A stretch of 64,000 nt of DNA, taken from the NCBI RefSeq assembly GCF_000321225.1, contig NW_004450403.1, positions 1,541,316 to 1,605,315 of the forward strand. Reading direction: 5' to 3'. Position numbers and translations under genes: made by a program. Source of the DNA: Odobenus rosmarus divergens (taxonomy: Eukaryota; Chordata; Mammalia; Carnivora; Odobenidae). The notes under the pieces are model-generated. The model ran no database searches and was not told the DNA's origin. It worked only from the letters and a program-made list of their open reading frames with translations. This document shows positions 1 to 11,029 of the stretch, one piece after another. The number at the start of each line of letters is the position of its first letter. Within the stretch, counting starts at the first letter, position 1.

Positions 1-1410
1 CTTCCAGTAAGTGGTCGCTTCTCTGTCCAGAGAGTTGTTGCTACTCTCTTCTTCGATATCCTGTTGAGTTCGCAGGTGTTCAGAATGGTTTGATCCCTAT
101 TCAGCTGAATTCCTGTGACCAGACGAAATCCAGGTCTCCGGCTCCTCCGCTGTCTTGCTCCACCCTCCCTATGTCTGCTCTGTCTGCTTTTTAAATGTAT
201 CCCAGGAAACTAGGCTTAATGCTTTGCCAGAGAGTGGGCATTTGCCCTTGGCCTTGGCATCAGTGCCCTCCTTCCAACAGGCCCAAATCCTTTAGCTATT
301 CTCCAGAGAAGCCAGCTTCCCACCCTTGCGTGGGGAGAGGGTGGGGAGGGGGCAGGGAATAGCAGACTCTAGCAAAGGGGGACAAGGGGAAGAAGAACGC
401 TCCCCTCCCCAAAATGCCAATATGTGTGAGGCATTACTGGACAGTTCAAATGTGGGACCTCTTTTTATTCATTTGATCAATAATCAGCACATAGAAATTC
501 AGCAGATTCTCTACACCATTTCTTTCTGTCTCTTCAGATGGAATTCACTTGTATTTGTAATACTTTGAAAATTAATCTCTCATTAAATTGCTGGAGTATG
601 CCTTTTTAAATGATGTTTACATAGTTCATTAATCAGAATGGATAAAAGAGAAGCCCTACAATCTAGGACATTGCTTTTAGGATTGATGCCTACCCAGTGC
701 CTTATCCTGAATTTACTTATAATACAGAAAGAAGTTACATATGCATGAACCCTTGAGGACTGCTTATGCTGAGTAGTAGGTTAAATAGCTACAAAACTAC
801 AGTGGTAAAAAAATGACAGAAACAGGATGCCCCTCTCCACCTCTGCCTTCCAATTTAGTCTAGAGGCTGACTCATATATATATTCACTTATGTATATTAT
901 TTTTATATATTTATATATGATGCATAATGTTAGACTCTCATCTGCCATGGTATTGGAGATTTTTCAGGGAGCAATTGACACCATAAAGTTTATAAGTAGT
1001 TACCATTCTGATTAATGCCCCCAATCAGAAGTATATACTAATCTGACTGAAGCAGAAAGCTCCCCCCTCCCCGGGTCTGTGTGATGCAAAGCTGCCATTT
1101 ACCCCTTTGGCACCATCAGGAAGGGCCCTAACATCCGCACAGGGGAGTTTAGCTGGTGTTGGCTTTTTTTCTTTCTTTTTCCAATTTTCCTGGACATGTG
1201 GCCATTTTTACAAGATGGCTCCTTCAGCTAGCTGGTTATTTCCACAATCTAACTTCCGTTTTTGGCCTTTTGAGAAAACACACTCTCGTGTCTTGGAATA
1301 TAAACACAGACTTGCAAAATTCAACTTTGGTCACAACCTGGAACCTCTGCCATTTTCCTCTGGCCCTACTTGGTGGGCTGGAGGATTGTCTCTTCCTCCA
1401 TCTGTGTTCA
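1..1410. other. Unique non-coding stretch
   Basis: No gene or recognisable transposon is visible. The longest open frames (up to 152 codons at 1156-1614) overlap one another in several frames and run into the LTR at 1411, which is the pattern of chance ORFs. The stretch is AT-rich around 870-930. It holds a G-rich run at 332-357, listed separately. Old degraded repeats could be present below my detection limit. Confidence 0.5.
332..357 (+). other. Putative G-quadruplex motif
   Basis: Five runs of three or more G (332-335, 39-41, 43-46, 48-52 and 55-57 of the 300s) are separated by loops of 3, 1, 1 and 2 bases. This satisfies the usual G3+N1-7 rule on the + strand with one run to spare. Very short loops favour a stable parallel fold. 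Nothing nearby identifies a promoter, so any role is unknown. Confidence 0.6.
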
Positions 1411-1853
1411 TGTTCTCGGGCTGCTGTAACAAAGCACCATAGACCAGGTTGCTTGAACAACAGAAATATGTTATCTCATGGTGGGAGGCTGGAAATCAGA
1501 GATCAAGGGGTTGGCAGGCTTGGTTCCTTCTCGGGACGCGAGGGACAGTCCCTTCCAGCCTTTCTCCCTGGCTTCTGGTGGTTGGCGGGCACTCTGGTGC
1601 TCCTTGGTGTTTAGATGCATCACCCCAATCTCTGCCTTCATCTTCATGTGTGAAGATATTCTCCTTGTGTGCATGTCTAGGTCCATATTTCCCCTTTTTA
1701 TAAGAATTAAGTCAGAGGCCATCTGCTCTACGACTTCATCTTAAATAATTACATCCGCCACAGCCCTATCTACAAATAAGTTCCCACACTCAGGTACTGG
1801 GGGTAGGAAGTCAACATATGAGTTATTAAGGGCATGCAATTCAACCCATAACA
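1411..1853 (-). mobile_element. ERVL-MaLR LTR (MLT1/MST-like), minus orientation
   Basis: Read on the minus strand it begins TGTTATGGGTTGAATTG and ends in CA, as MaLR LTRs do. On the plus strand it opens with the familiar GCTGCTGTAACAAAGCACCA block, followed by the CTTAAAACAACAGAAAT-like segment. After that come the TCTGCCTTCATCTTCA segment and the TATAAGAATTAAGTC and GGTACTGGGGGTAGGA blocks. Length (443 bp) fits a near-complete solo LTR. The TATA-like TATAAG corresponds to the cap-site region. No target-site duplication was found. This is a relic of an ancient non-autonomous retroelement and has no coding capacity. Subfamily not assigned. Confidence 0.8.
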
Positions 1854-2520
1854 CCGCCTATGGCCCAAAGCAGGACCTGTGTCCCAATGGTGGGGAAGGT
1901 ACTGCCACCAGCAGCCTACATTAAAAGCACTACCAGCACCGTTGATGATGTCCACCAATGCCTGTGCCAAAGCTGCCCCATTGGGTGTTTCCTCCAAGGG
2001 TGGCGTTCCTCACGCATCAAACCGTCAGCACCATGCTGCCAGGTCTCAGGTGCTCAGCCACAGCTGAGCTCAGCCATAGCGCACCATCTTCCACATTAAT
2101 GTGTCCATCTTGCCAAGGAGCCAATCATGACCCACGGGTGTGGAGTCAGAACAACCACGAAGGTATCCTTGCTTTGTCCCGACGTCCCCTGAGCCTGCTT
2201 TATGTGGAGAGTACACAAGGAAGGAAAAGGCCCTCATGGGGTTGGGCCATCAGAGTTCCTTGGGAAATTGGTTAAATTTCTTCTTCTTGTCCAAAGTCTT
2301 CTGTACTCTGGGGCAGTAGCAGAAGAGTGCAGACGGTCATGGCGGGAGGCAAAGGCATATTTGGAAGGAGCCCTCACAGATTTCACGGAGGACTGCTGTG
2401 CTCCTTGCTACCGTCTCCTCGATCCATCACAGCCTGTGATCCAAATAATCCAGTTCTATGGGTTCACGCTTTTCTTCCTTTAGGGGAGCTCACTTTCAGT
2501 CTCTTTCCCACAAAGAATTG
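1854..2520. other. Unassigned sequence flanking the MaLR LTR
   Basis: This segment is more GC-rich than its surroundings and directly adjoins the 5' end of the antisense LTR. That is where the 3' end of a retroelement internal region would lie if the LTR were a 3' LTR. Open frames on both strands (minus 1770-1997, plus 1958-2275 and 2202-2483) have no motif I recognise. No polypyrimidine tract that could be a primer tract on the other strand is evident. It may be internal MaLR sequence or unrelated unique DNA. Confidence 0.3.
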
Positions 2521-4821
2521 AACCATCTTGCAATATAGACAGACTCATATAGATAGATATGCTCAAGTCATATCATAAGGTACTTCCAGGCCCAACGTTT
2601 ATCTTTCATTTCATTGATATTTTCTGCATATTATGCCAGACAACCAAGTGGCTTCATCAGTGTTCAATAGCAATATGTGGTATTCACCTATTATAACATG
2701 AACTCATCTTATTCCATAATTAATAGAATGTGTCCCAGCATGGTGCCTTGCACACAATGGTTATAAAATATGTTTGCTAGATAAAGGAATAGATGTATGA
2801 TAAGACATATGATACATGACAGCCTTAGCTCCATTCTGCAGCTGAGGACATGGTGGCCAAAAGAGCTCTCCCAAGATCGTCCAGCAAGGAAATGCCAGTT
2901 CTGAGAGGTAAGCCATGTCTGACCCTGAAACTGCTGCTTTCTACATCACTTTACTATACAAGGTCATAACGTAGACATTTTTAAACCACAGTCTTTTTAT
3001 TGTCTCTTCTGGAATCACAAAGCCTTCTGCGTTTCATAAAAGTTAAATGAAGTTAGGAGGCTTGAATAGTAAGTCTTATTCATATTTTAAGAAAAAAATT
3101 ACCCAAAAATGTTCCAATTCTACTTAAAGCTACTGAATTGTTTGCCATCTTAGCCAATTGTGTCTATAGCAGTGCATTTGGCTCTGGATGCTGTGTATTA
3201 AGAGGATGTGACCAAATTTAAAGTCATTCCATGGAGGATGACATGGGTACAGTAAGAGTAGTGAGTTCCATGCCAGTGAATGTGGTCAAGGCCTGGCTGC
3301 CTGGCTGTGCAGACAGCTACATAGTACCTAACTCACCGTGAACGTCCAGTATCTGTGGATGGATGGATGGATGAATGGAGCATCAAATGGGTCACCAGAA
3401 TTCATTGCCTTGAAAGTGCCTCTAAACCCCGGGACTCTATTAGTCATGGATTCTCTGGTTCCATATCTGGCCCTAACACAAAAACAGCATTATTCTTTCT
3501 ACAGTCTGTGTGCTACATGAAATCCTTGACTGATCGCTATGCTATAGATCCATATTCTGACATTCTGAGAGAGGAAATTCTCTCTGAATGCTCAATGCTG
3601 ATAAGTGTATTGGCTGTCTGGCATGCCATCATTCATGCCATCTGTTTGGGTGGCATCATGCCTAATTGCAAGGTGGCCTGACAGTTTTAAGGGGCCCTGC
3701 ATGCCAATCACATTTGAGCTTAGCTAGCTAACCTGCAGAACTCAGAATATAACAAGCTGAGAAAAGTTACCCTGCTGGTCAATCGCAACTTCAAATGAAA
3801 AGATCATGCTTCATTAAAAATTGCCATCTTTTTTTGACTGTGGTAGGCATCCTTTAGCTAACCTTTCCTGAGTTCATGCTCCCGTCCATGACCGCTGCCA
3901 TGGGATCTCATGCCGTGGAGAGATCATGGACAAAGACCACATCTTGTCCAGCCAGAGCCACTGAAGCCTTACAAATGTTCAGAGTGTCTTAAACTCTCCT
4001 GCTTGCAAACAAATGCACTGAGCTGCTAGAATTTCAGAGCATTGTCTTCCTATAATAAGCCAACATCTGTTACCCTAAAATTCAGTTTATCTTTTGGAAA
4101 AGATAAAGAAGGCTAGATAGGATAGGAGTGAATTTGCTTACCTCCTGGAATTATTATGGAAAAGACCCAACATAAGCATTAAAATATGTAGATTGTTAAA
4201 CTGCTTTCTGGACGCTGGAAACCTGGGAATATGTGTTTAGGTTTCGAGCTGCTGGTTAGAGACAAGACAGTAGGCTGGGAGATGTTAAAAGACTTACTCA
4301 AGATCAAATAGGTCGTTAATGCAGATCTGGGATCGTAATGCCTAACATAGTCTCCTTTCTCCCCAAACACGGCTGCAGTAATGGTAATTGCTATTCTAGC
4401 AAAATGGCAATCAGGGTTTTTGAGAAGTCTGGATTGACCATATTTTTCTTGTTAGTTCGCTGTCCCTTTATTGACCTTTCCTCTTCTTTTCTTTCTATTT
4501 TAGCATAATCAACCCAACTGGTCATGCACTTGAACATATTTCTTCAGTATAATGACTATATAAAAATTCTGAAGATTTGAGGCTCGTTGTCTTTGAGACA
4601 TTTAATATGGCAGCCCATCTCTTACTTTTATGAATAATGTCTATTGTGAGCCATGCTCTCACTGTGTCTGTGGCAGACAGATGATTTTGCATCTCTCTAT
4701 GTTCTGTAACGTAGTACTGAATGCCTAGCAGGCCCGCCATAGGAGGAGTAGAAGGCAAAAAGGCAGAATGCCATCAAAGAATGTAGATATGAATGATGTT
4801 GAATGACATTGGCTCTTAAAA
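2521..4821. other. Unique DNA with worn L2 and MIR relics
   Basis: No gene is visible. An L2-type 3' end (GGTGCCTTGCACACAATGG, then an AAATATGTTTGC-like motif) lies at about 2728-2795 in plus orientation. MIR-like cores in minus orientation lie at about 2825-2955 and 4235-4345; both show the remnant of the CAAGGTCACACAGC block. A short GGAT repeat sits at 3356-3379. A palindrome TTAGCTAGCTAA is at 3720-3731. The remainder is unremarkable. Confidence 0.4.
2825..2955 (-). mobile_element. MIR fragment
   Basis: The order of blocks is that of an antisense MIR core: a remnant of the AGGAAACTGAGG box (here GCTGAGGACATGGTGG), then a ccaagatcgtccagcaagg segment. Next is GCCAGTTCTGAGAGGTAAGCC, corresponding to the CAGAGCTGGGATTTGAACCC box. 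It is heavily diverged, as expected for a pre-eutherian SINE. Confidence 0.5.
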
Positions 4822-4833
4822 CAGAGTCCAAAC

Positions 4834-5080
4834 ATCTTTTTTAGAGAATTTATTTATTTATTTATTTACTTGTTTGTTTATTTATTTATTTAAGAGAGAG
4901 AGAGTGAGCGTGAGAGAGAGACTGAGAGAGCACAAGCAGGGGGTGGGGAGGGGCAGAGGCAGAGGGAGAAGCAGACTCCCCCCAGAGCAAGGAGCCCCAT
5001 GTGGGACTTGATCCCAGGCCCCAGGATGATGACCTGAACCGAAGGCAGACGCTTAACCAACTGAGCCACCCAGGCCCCCC
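4834..5080 (-). mobile_element. SINEC (carnivore tRNA-Lys SINE), minus
   Basis: Full-length antisense copy. The tail reads as a TTTATTTATT tract at 4847-4891, followed by a GA-rich tract. The body ends GAGCCACCCAGGCCCCCC, the complement of the SINE 5' end. The tRNA-derived A and B box regions are intact enough to recognise. It is bounded by a perfect 12-bp target-site duplication, CAGAGTCCAAAC, at 4822-4833 and 5080-5091, with one shared base at the element edge. ORFs read through it are artefacts of the open SINE frame. Confidence 0.95.
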
Positions 5081-5091
5081 AGAGTCCAAAC

Positions 5092-5762
5092 TTTTGAGAG
5101 CAGTATCCCTCACATCCCTCTACTTCAGCAGTCTCTGTTTGAATACATTTGTACCCATGCGAGGCACATTGCACTGGCTGAACCTGACAGACACAAGTTA
5201 AGAAACTGTGTTGCAATCTTCAAACCCACTTAATCAGTCTTCTTTTCCCCACCCCTGAATGGGCAGCCATCATAGCCTTCTGGATCATGCTCAGGCATTA
5301 CAATAAACTCATTTTCAGTTATTAAAATTCCAGGCTGGTCTAGATCAGCACTTGTATCTCCCCGCCCAGCCCATGATTCAGGTCTGACTCAAACTCTGCA
5401 GCCTTGAACGGTGAAGCAAGTCATCATCTACTCTTACTTGTTTACCTCATACTACACCATCTACACCATCATTACCTCTGCTTTCTGTAAAGGGGCGATG
5501 CAAGGGCAAAGTCCTATGTGATTAGCGATTTCTGTACAGATTCCTAAATGCTGGCTTGGTCACATTGGGCCATATGCTATGGGTTTACTGGAGGTATAAG
5601 TGGCTGTCTTCCTCCCTCCTAGCCCCATATATCAGACAGTACATTGTTTCCTGGTATAGATGATCACCCACCTTTGGCCCAGCTGATTTCCTGGGAGTCT
5701 TCTCTTACTAACAGGAAATACCAGGCATTCTCATGCCTGAAAATCTGTGTATGTCCTTGCAT
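5092..5762. other. Unique non-coding stretch
   Basis: No gene, RNA or transposon is recognised between the SINE and the degenerate 22-bp array. Open frames are under 110 codons and overlap the SINE at the left edge. Confidence 0.4.
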
Positions 5763-5980
5763 CCCAATGGTAAATACAGACCTCTACCAACGGAAATGCA
5801 GGTATCTACCCATGGAAGTACACCTGCCTGAAGTCAAACTGTAGACACCTTTCCAATGTGAGTGCATTCACCTCCAGTGGATATGCAGACACATCCCTAT
5901 AGTAATGCAGACCCTCCCAACAGAAGTGCAGACAGCTAACCAATGGAGCTGCATCTACTTGAAAGGTGATGCGGGTGCCT
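5763..5980. repeat. Degenerate tandem repeat, about ten 22-bp units
   Basis: Ten consecutive units of 20-24 bp start at 5763, 5787, 5809, 5830, 5852, 5874, 5896, 5917, 5939 and 5961. The shared pattern is approximately CCAATGGAAATGCAGACACCT. The best conserved core is ATGCAGACA, clearest in the units at 5874, 5896 and 5917. Individual units differ from the consensus at many positions, so this is an old minisatellite that has stopped homogenising. It matches no interspersed family I know. A plus-strand frame (5644-5844) and a minus-strand frame (5806-5994) cross it without any protein signature. Confidence 0.7.
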
Positions 5981-7009
5981 CCCCTGCCCCCCAAGTGAAA
6001 TCTGGGAACCTCCTAAGAGCCCTGCCTGCTCTGCTTTGGGAGAATTGGGAGAAGACAGGTGTCCCCATGAGTTTGTCCCCAGCTGTGTGGGCAGCTTGGT
6101 TATTTCCAAACTGGTCTGGGGAACAGGTTAGCTTTCAGACTTTCCTCTTGGCAGACATCCCCACTCACTTTCTGTGGTTCTGAGAAAGGACTCCCTCATT
6201 CCCACTGATAGGATGGTGATTCTTGGGCACTCCACACCCTGGTTTGTGTCCTCTCTCCAGCTCTGACCAGTTTCCAGTCTCCTATTTTAAGTCCAAAGAA
6301 GGGCAATAGATGGAGTGTCTGAGAACAAGGTTGATGACTTCTTAGCAATTCCTGGAAAGGATGGGTCTGGCTGCCATTTTTCAAAAATGAGGGATTGTCA
6401 CCTTGCTTCTCAGTTTAATGGCTTTAACAAGGCTCTGAAATTGGGAATGATATTGAACATCCAGTTACATTTATTTATATCAAACCTCGATCTGAAAAAA
6501 TTCTGAGGTGGTTCTTTACAAAAGAAAAAAGTACAACTTCTCGTGCATTGTACACAGTTGGATAATTTTGTTAGAAATACACAATTCACATCTTTAGGAC
6601 TCTCCATGGCAAAACAATCCAATGTGCCTTTGGTTATACATGACTTCTCTGGACAAAAGTTGTGCAATGATAAAAATTTTTAAAGTTTCTCTGGGAAAAA
6701 AATGCAGCATTATCTTGTCAAAGTGTATGGGAAAACAGTGAGTCACATTCTCAAGGGACAGCAGAGACCTATAGTGCTCCAGAAAGAAAAAATATAGTCA
6801 ATGCAGTAGAAGGCCTTGTGGGTCCCTCAACTTTCAGCCTCCACAAAGTAGCAATGCGATTCTGATAGCTTCCATTTTCTGATCTGCAAAAAATGAGAAT
6901 TAAATGTATCTCAAAGGGTTACTTGAGGGTTTGCACAATGTATCATAAATACAATCCCCCCGACTGGTGCATAGGAACATTTTTTTTAATCTGTGAAAAA
7001 GTTATCTAT
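5981..7009. other. Unique DNA with a MIR relic
   Basis: No gene is seen. A plus-oriented MIR-like stretch at about 6830-6955 shows the TTTTCTGATCTGCAAAAAATG box, then AGGGTTACTTGAGGGTTTG and a final CACAATGTATCATAAATAC. The rest holds nothing I can identify. Confidence 0.4.
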
Positions 7010-7024
7010 TGAAATAAGATTCTT

Positions 7025-7215
7025 GGGGTGGCTCAGTTGGTTGGGCGACTGCCTTCAGCTCAGGTCATGATCCTGGAGACCCGGGATCAAGTCCCTCATT
7101 GGGCTCCCTGCTCGGCAGGGAGTCTGCTTCTCCCTCTGATCCTCCCCCCTCTCATGTGCTCTCTCTCTCATTCTCTCTCTCTCAAATAAATAAATAAATA
7201 AAATCTTTTAAAAAA
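7025..7215 (+). mobile_element. SINEC (carnivore tRNA-Lys SINE), plus
   Basis: Slightly 5'-truncated copy: it opens GGGGTGGCTCAGTTGG rather than with the full first 12 bases. The tRNA-like region is followed by a CT-rich stretch and an AAATAAATAAATAAAATC tail. A perfect 15-bp duplication TGAAATAAGATTCTT flanks it at 7010-7024 and 7216-7230. This proves retroposition and fixes the ends. Confidence 0.95.
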
Positions 7216-7230
7216 TGAAATAAGATTCTT

Positions 7231-8254
7231 ATCTAAATGAATACACATTTTAAACAGTAGACATTCCTTAACACTTAACTCCTAAAAACCCAGGTAAATA
7301 TCATGTCCCAATTTTAGGTGGATGGCAAAGCTGGACTCAAGGACGTTTTTGCTAAATAAGTAAGAGCCTTTCTTCAAAGCAAATCACAGCATCAACCTCT
7401 TCATCTCACAACTGGTGAAAACAATCACTCCACAAAGCTAAAACGTTCTGCGATTGCTGTCTGGGTCAATTACCATCATTTGGCCAGTCCCTCTCCTTCT
7501 TGCAGGGAGGCCTTGTCAATAAGCCAATCCCTCCCAGGCTTCATGTGGCTGCAATTAAGCTTCACTCCTCCCCTCGGGTTTTCAGAATCTGGGCATATTG
7601 TGGATAAATCCACACCATCTGAAAAAGTGGGGAGGAGAGGGAAAAAAAACACGGCCAACATTCCATGAAACCTGCTTGTCTTTCTGAAGCCTTCTTCCCT
7701 TCAGTGATGACTTTTATTATGTTCTATTGATTTTCATGTTATTTCCTATTTTTGAGCAGAATGGCTTGAAGCAATAACAGCAGGAAAGCCATGCCTCTGT
7801 CAGCCATCTCTGTCTTTCTCATCCACACACATGTTCTCTCCGTCACATGCACACAAACACACCTCATTCTTGCGAGTGCTGAGTTTCCAAATATAGGAAA
7901 TAAGACTGTAATTTCTAGAACAATCACAGGACCATGCTTAAAAGCTTTAGAATTTAACACTATTCCTAGAACGCACATGAAAAAGGATGCCAAGCACACT
8001 GACTTCCCCCATGGTGTCCAGAGCCCCCCACTCCCACCACTGAGGACGTGCAACATGCACCCATCACACGTGGCATTCGGCCTGAAGGGACTTTTTCAAG
8101 TTTCTGCTCCGTGTTAGGCCACATGATGGTACTCAAGAGAATCCACAGAATAATCCTGAAGAGGACAGCAGGGCAGGTCAGCATAAAGCCAGGGAAATTT
8201 AAAGCCAGGGGCCATGGTAAGCAGACTTATCGGATGCCCACCTAGATTATAACC
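7231..8254. other. Unique non-coding stretch
   Basis: Nothing recognisable beyond short CA-rich patches near 7823-7862. Open frames on both strands (about 100 codons at 7739-8117) overlap each other and look like chance. Confidence 0.4.
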
Positions 8255-8740
8255 CGCTGGTGCACACGGCCGGTGTAATCCCTGCAACAGTGAATACGAT
8301 GAATATCACTCCTACGGTGAGGTTAGGTTACATAACACAGCTGGCTCTAGAAAAGGAAGATGGCTCTGGGCAGCACAGATCTAATTCAGATGAGCACTTA
8401 AAGAGACAGGCCCCATCCTAAATGAAGAGAGGGGAAGCATGAGCTGGAATTTTATCCAAGGAAGATCCTCCATTGCTGGCTTTGAGATGGAGGGGGCCAA
8501 GTGGCGAAGAATGTGGAAGGCCCCCATGGATGGCAAGCCCAGAAACAGGGTCCATCACCCTAGTCCTCGACAAGGAACTGGATTCTGCCAAGGACAAGGG
8601 TAAGCTTGGAAGAGGGCCCCAAGATCCAGGAGAGAGCCCAGCCACCAACGCTTTGATTTTGTCTCGTGTGTAATTTGCTAGCAGAAAACTCAGTCATGTC
8701 ACTTCTGGACTCACAGAGCGGAGAGCTAATAAATGAATGG
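8255..8740 (+). mobile_element. MLT1-type ERVL-MaLR LTR, plus
   Basis: Recognisable blocks occur in order. First is GAATATCACTCCTACGGTGAGGTTAGG-like 5' sequence (in two parts), then an AGATGAGCACTTAAAGAG box at the expected promoter position. Next are CCATTGCTGGCTTTGAGATGG and ATTCTGCCAAGGACAAGGG, then AGCTTGGAAGAGG, CCAACGCTTTGATTTTGTC and finally GAGCTAATAAATGAATGG, the polyadenylation region. The usual last 50 or so bases are missing where the L1 at 8750 begins. A later insertion or deletion at this junction is likely. Confidence 0.75.
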
Positions 8741-8749
8741 GATTTTCCC

Positions 8750-10140
8750 ATACCAGCTTTATTGAGATATGAGTTATGCACCATAAAATCCACTCTTTCA
8801 AAGTTTACAATTTAGTAATTTTTTAATTATATTCACAGAGTTGTCCACTATCTAATTTCAGAACATTTTTATTACCCCCAAAAGAAAGGTCATCCCGTTA
8901 GCCATCAATCCCCACCACCACCCTTCCCCCTGCCCCCGGCTCTGACCTCTTGGTAACCACTCATCCACCTTCTGTCTTACAGATTCGGCCGTTCTTGACA
9001 TTTCATGTAAATGACATCATAGGACATGTGCCCATCTGTGTCTGGTTCCTTTCACTGAGCATCTTTTCGAGGTTTAGCCATGCTGTAACATGTGTAATTA
9101 TTCCGTTTCCTTTTACAGCTGAATAAATGTCCACTGTATGGATAGATCACATTTTATTTATGCATTCATTGGATGATGGAACATTTGTGTCCATGTTTTT
9201 GTGTGGACGTATATCTTCAATCCTCTTGAGTGTGCACCTGGGGGGTGGAATACTGCGTGATATGGTAAGTCTATGCTTAACATTTTGAGGACCTGCCAAC
9301 TTGTTCTCCCAAGTGCACCATTTTGCTTCTCACTAGCAATGAACAAGGGTTCGAATTTTTCCACAGGCTCACCAACATTTGATACTGTCTGTTATCATCA
9401 TGGGATTATTGGACATTTTTGTATGTCTTCCTTGAAAAGATCTCTATTCAAATTCTTCTCCCATTTAAAAAAATTGGATTGTCTTTTTATTGTTGAGTTG
9501 TAAGAATTCTTTATATAGCCTGGATACAAGTCTCATATCACATAAACGATTTACAAATACGTTCTCCCATTCTATGAATTGTCTTTTCACCTTTTGATGG
9601 TGTATTTTGAAGCACAGAAGTTTTAGATTTTAATAAAGTCAAATTTATTTATATTTTATTTTGTCACTTGTGCTTTTGGTGTCATATCTAGGAGACTACC
9701 ACCTAAACCAGGGTCACAAAGTTTTACTCCTGTTTCCTTCTAAGACATTCATAGTTTTAGCTCTTAGGGTTCAATGTATAGTTAATTTTGAGTTAATTTT
9801 TCTATATGATGTGAAATAGGGGTCCAACCTCATCTTTTTTGTGTGGGTATTTAGTTTTCCAGCATCATTTGTGTAAAAGATTATTCTTTCCCCCATTGAG
9901 TTTGCCTGACACTTTGTCAAAAATTCATTGACTATAAATATGAGTTTACAACTGGGTTCTCATTTTATTCTGCTGATCTCTACGTGTATCTTTATGCCAG
10001 TACCACATTTCCTTAAGCTTTGGGCAAGTGTGAGTCCTTCAAATTTGTTCGTTATAAAGGCTGTCTGGCTATCCCGGGTGACCTGCATTTCCCTAGTAAT
10101 CTTAGGACTAGTTTGGATTCGCTGTTTTCCTACAGAAAAG
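8750..10140 (-). mobile_element. L1M (L1MA/L1MB-like) 3' end, minus
   Basis: Reads antisense through an L1 3' UTR (CCAGCTTTATTGAGATATGA at the left edge) into the C-terminal part of ORF2. Landmarks in plus-strand order are TCTTGGTAACCACT, CCACTGTATGGATAG, TTTATTGTTGAGTTG, GGTGTCATATCTAGG and TTATGCCAGTACCAC. The copy is 5'-truncated, leaving about 1.4 kb, and heavily mutated. Near 9390-9420 the normal stretch between the TTGTCTG and TTGGACATTT blocks is missing, an internal deletion. It has no intact reading frame. ORFs here are shadows on the opposite strand. Confidence 0.9.
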
Positions 10141-11029
10141 CGTTCCTAAGAACAGGCAGGATGTGAGGGCCCATACTGCCCCCCGCCACTATTTATAGAA
10201 AGTCAAGAAGGAGCTAGCCCTGGAATACTCAGTCTTGTATCTTAGTGTCAATCACTTTCTACCATCTCATTACTTTCTTAGGAGGACAGTGGGCTGGTTG
10301 AAAATATCTGGCTTGAGGTAAGCACCCAGATTATAACTGAGAAGGGAAATGAAAACTGAGGGCCAGAGTTGTGGAACAAGATAGAACTCTAGGTCTGAGT
10401 GAAGCCACAGCCAGAAAACAGGTCATGAGCCCAGTGTTGCCTGGCGCACATTACATACTATATAAACATTTACTGAATTAATTAATGAATAAAGGTCAAG
10501 AAGCTGAGTGATGGTGTGGGATTTGTATGGAGGCCCTAAATGGTGTGAACGCACAGAAGCCCATTTTTGTGTGGCTCTAACCACAGGCCTGGGTCTGTAG
10601 GCACTAACTACAAATAAAGAAGACTATGTTGTGGGACTTCAGATCCTGTGTCCTATGTGAAAATGCCTATTTCTAGTATTAGCTTATGAGCTCAGATTAG
10701 CTAACTGCATTTTCTTGCTAAAAGGAAGACCCAAGGCATGATTTAATTAGTCAATCTTGCAAATGGATGGTTTAGAAGAGAATGGCTGTAGTAAGATATC
10801 CTTGTCGCATTTTTATCCCTCATTGATTCTGCTCTGGTAAGCACATGCAATTCAACATCAAGAAAAAGAAGAATATGCTGAAGGCGCATCATTTTATAAT
10901 GCTGGAAAGCAGATTTATAGAGACTCCTGCAGACCTGGGATGCCAGCCGATTTTTAAAAGTGCAAGCATTCTCCCAAGTTATTCATTATTTGGGGGAACT
11001 TGATCCATACAACGGTGAGAAATTTATGA
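10141..11029. other. Unique DNA with an L2 3' end
   Basis: About 10430-10497 carries a plus-oriented L2-type terminus (TTGCCTGGCGCACATTACA, then ATAAACATTTACTGAATT and AATGAATAAA). Otherwise nothing is recognised. Confidence 0.4.

Noticed and set aside
2339..2400. Frame beginning MAGGKG, reminiscent of the start of histone H2A.Z.
   Set aside because: Similarity stops after a few residues; the following residues do not resemble a histone.
3720..3731. Palindrome TTAGCTAGCTAA.
   Set aside because: A single 12-bp palindrome is expected by chance in this much sequence and has no supporting context.
4890..5216. Minus frames with GAWVAQLVKRLP-like peptide, also seen at 30374-30595 and, in plus orientation, 42698-42889 and 52268-52516.
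   Set aside because: This recurring peptide is translated SINEC sequence, not a gene family.
7025..7215. Possible functional tRNA-Lys gene.
   Set aside because: The tRNA-like region is the diverged head of a SINE and cannot form a complete cloverleaf; same for the other twelve copies.
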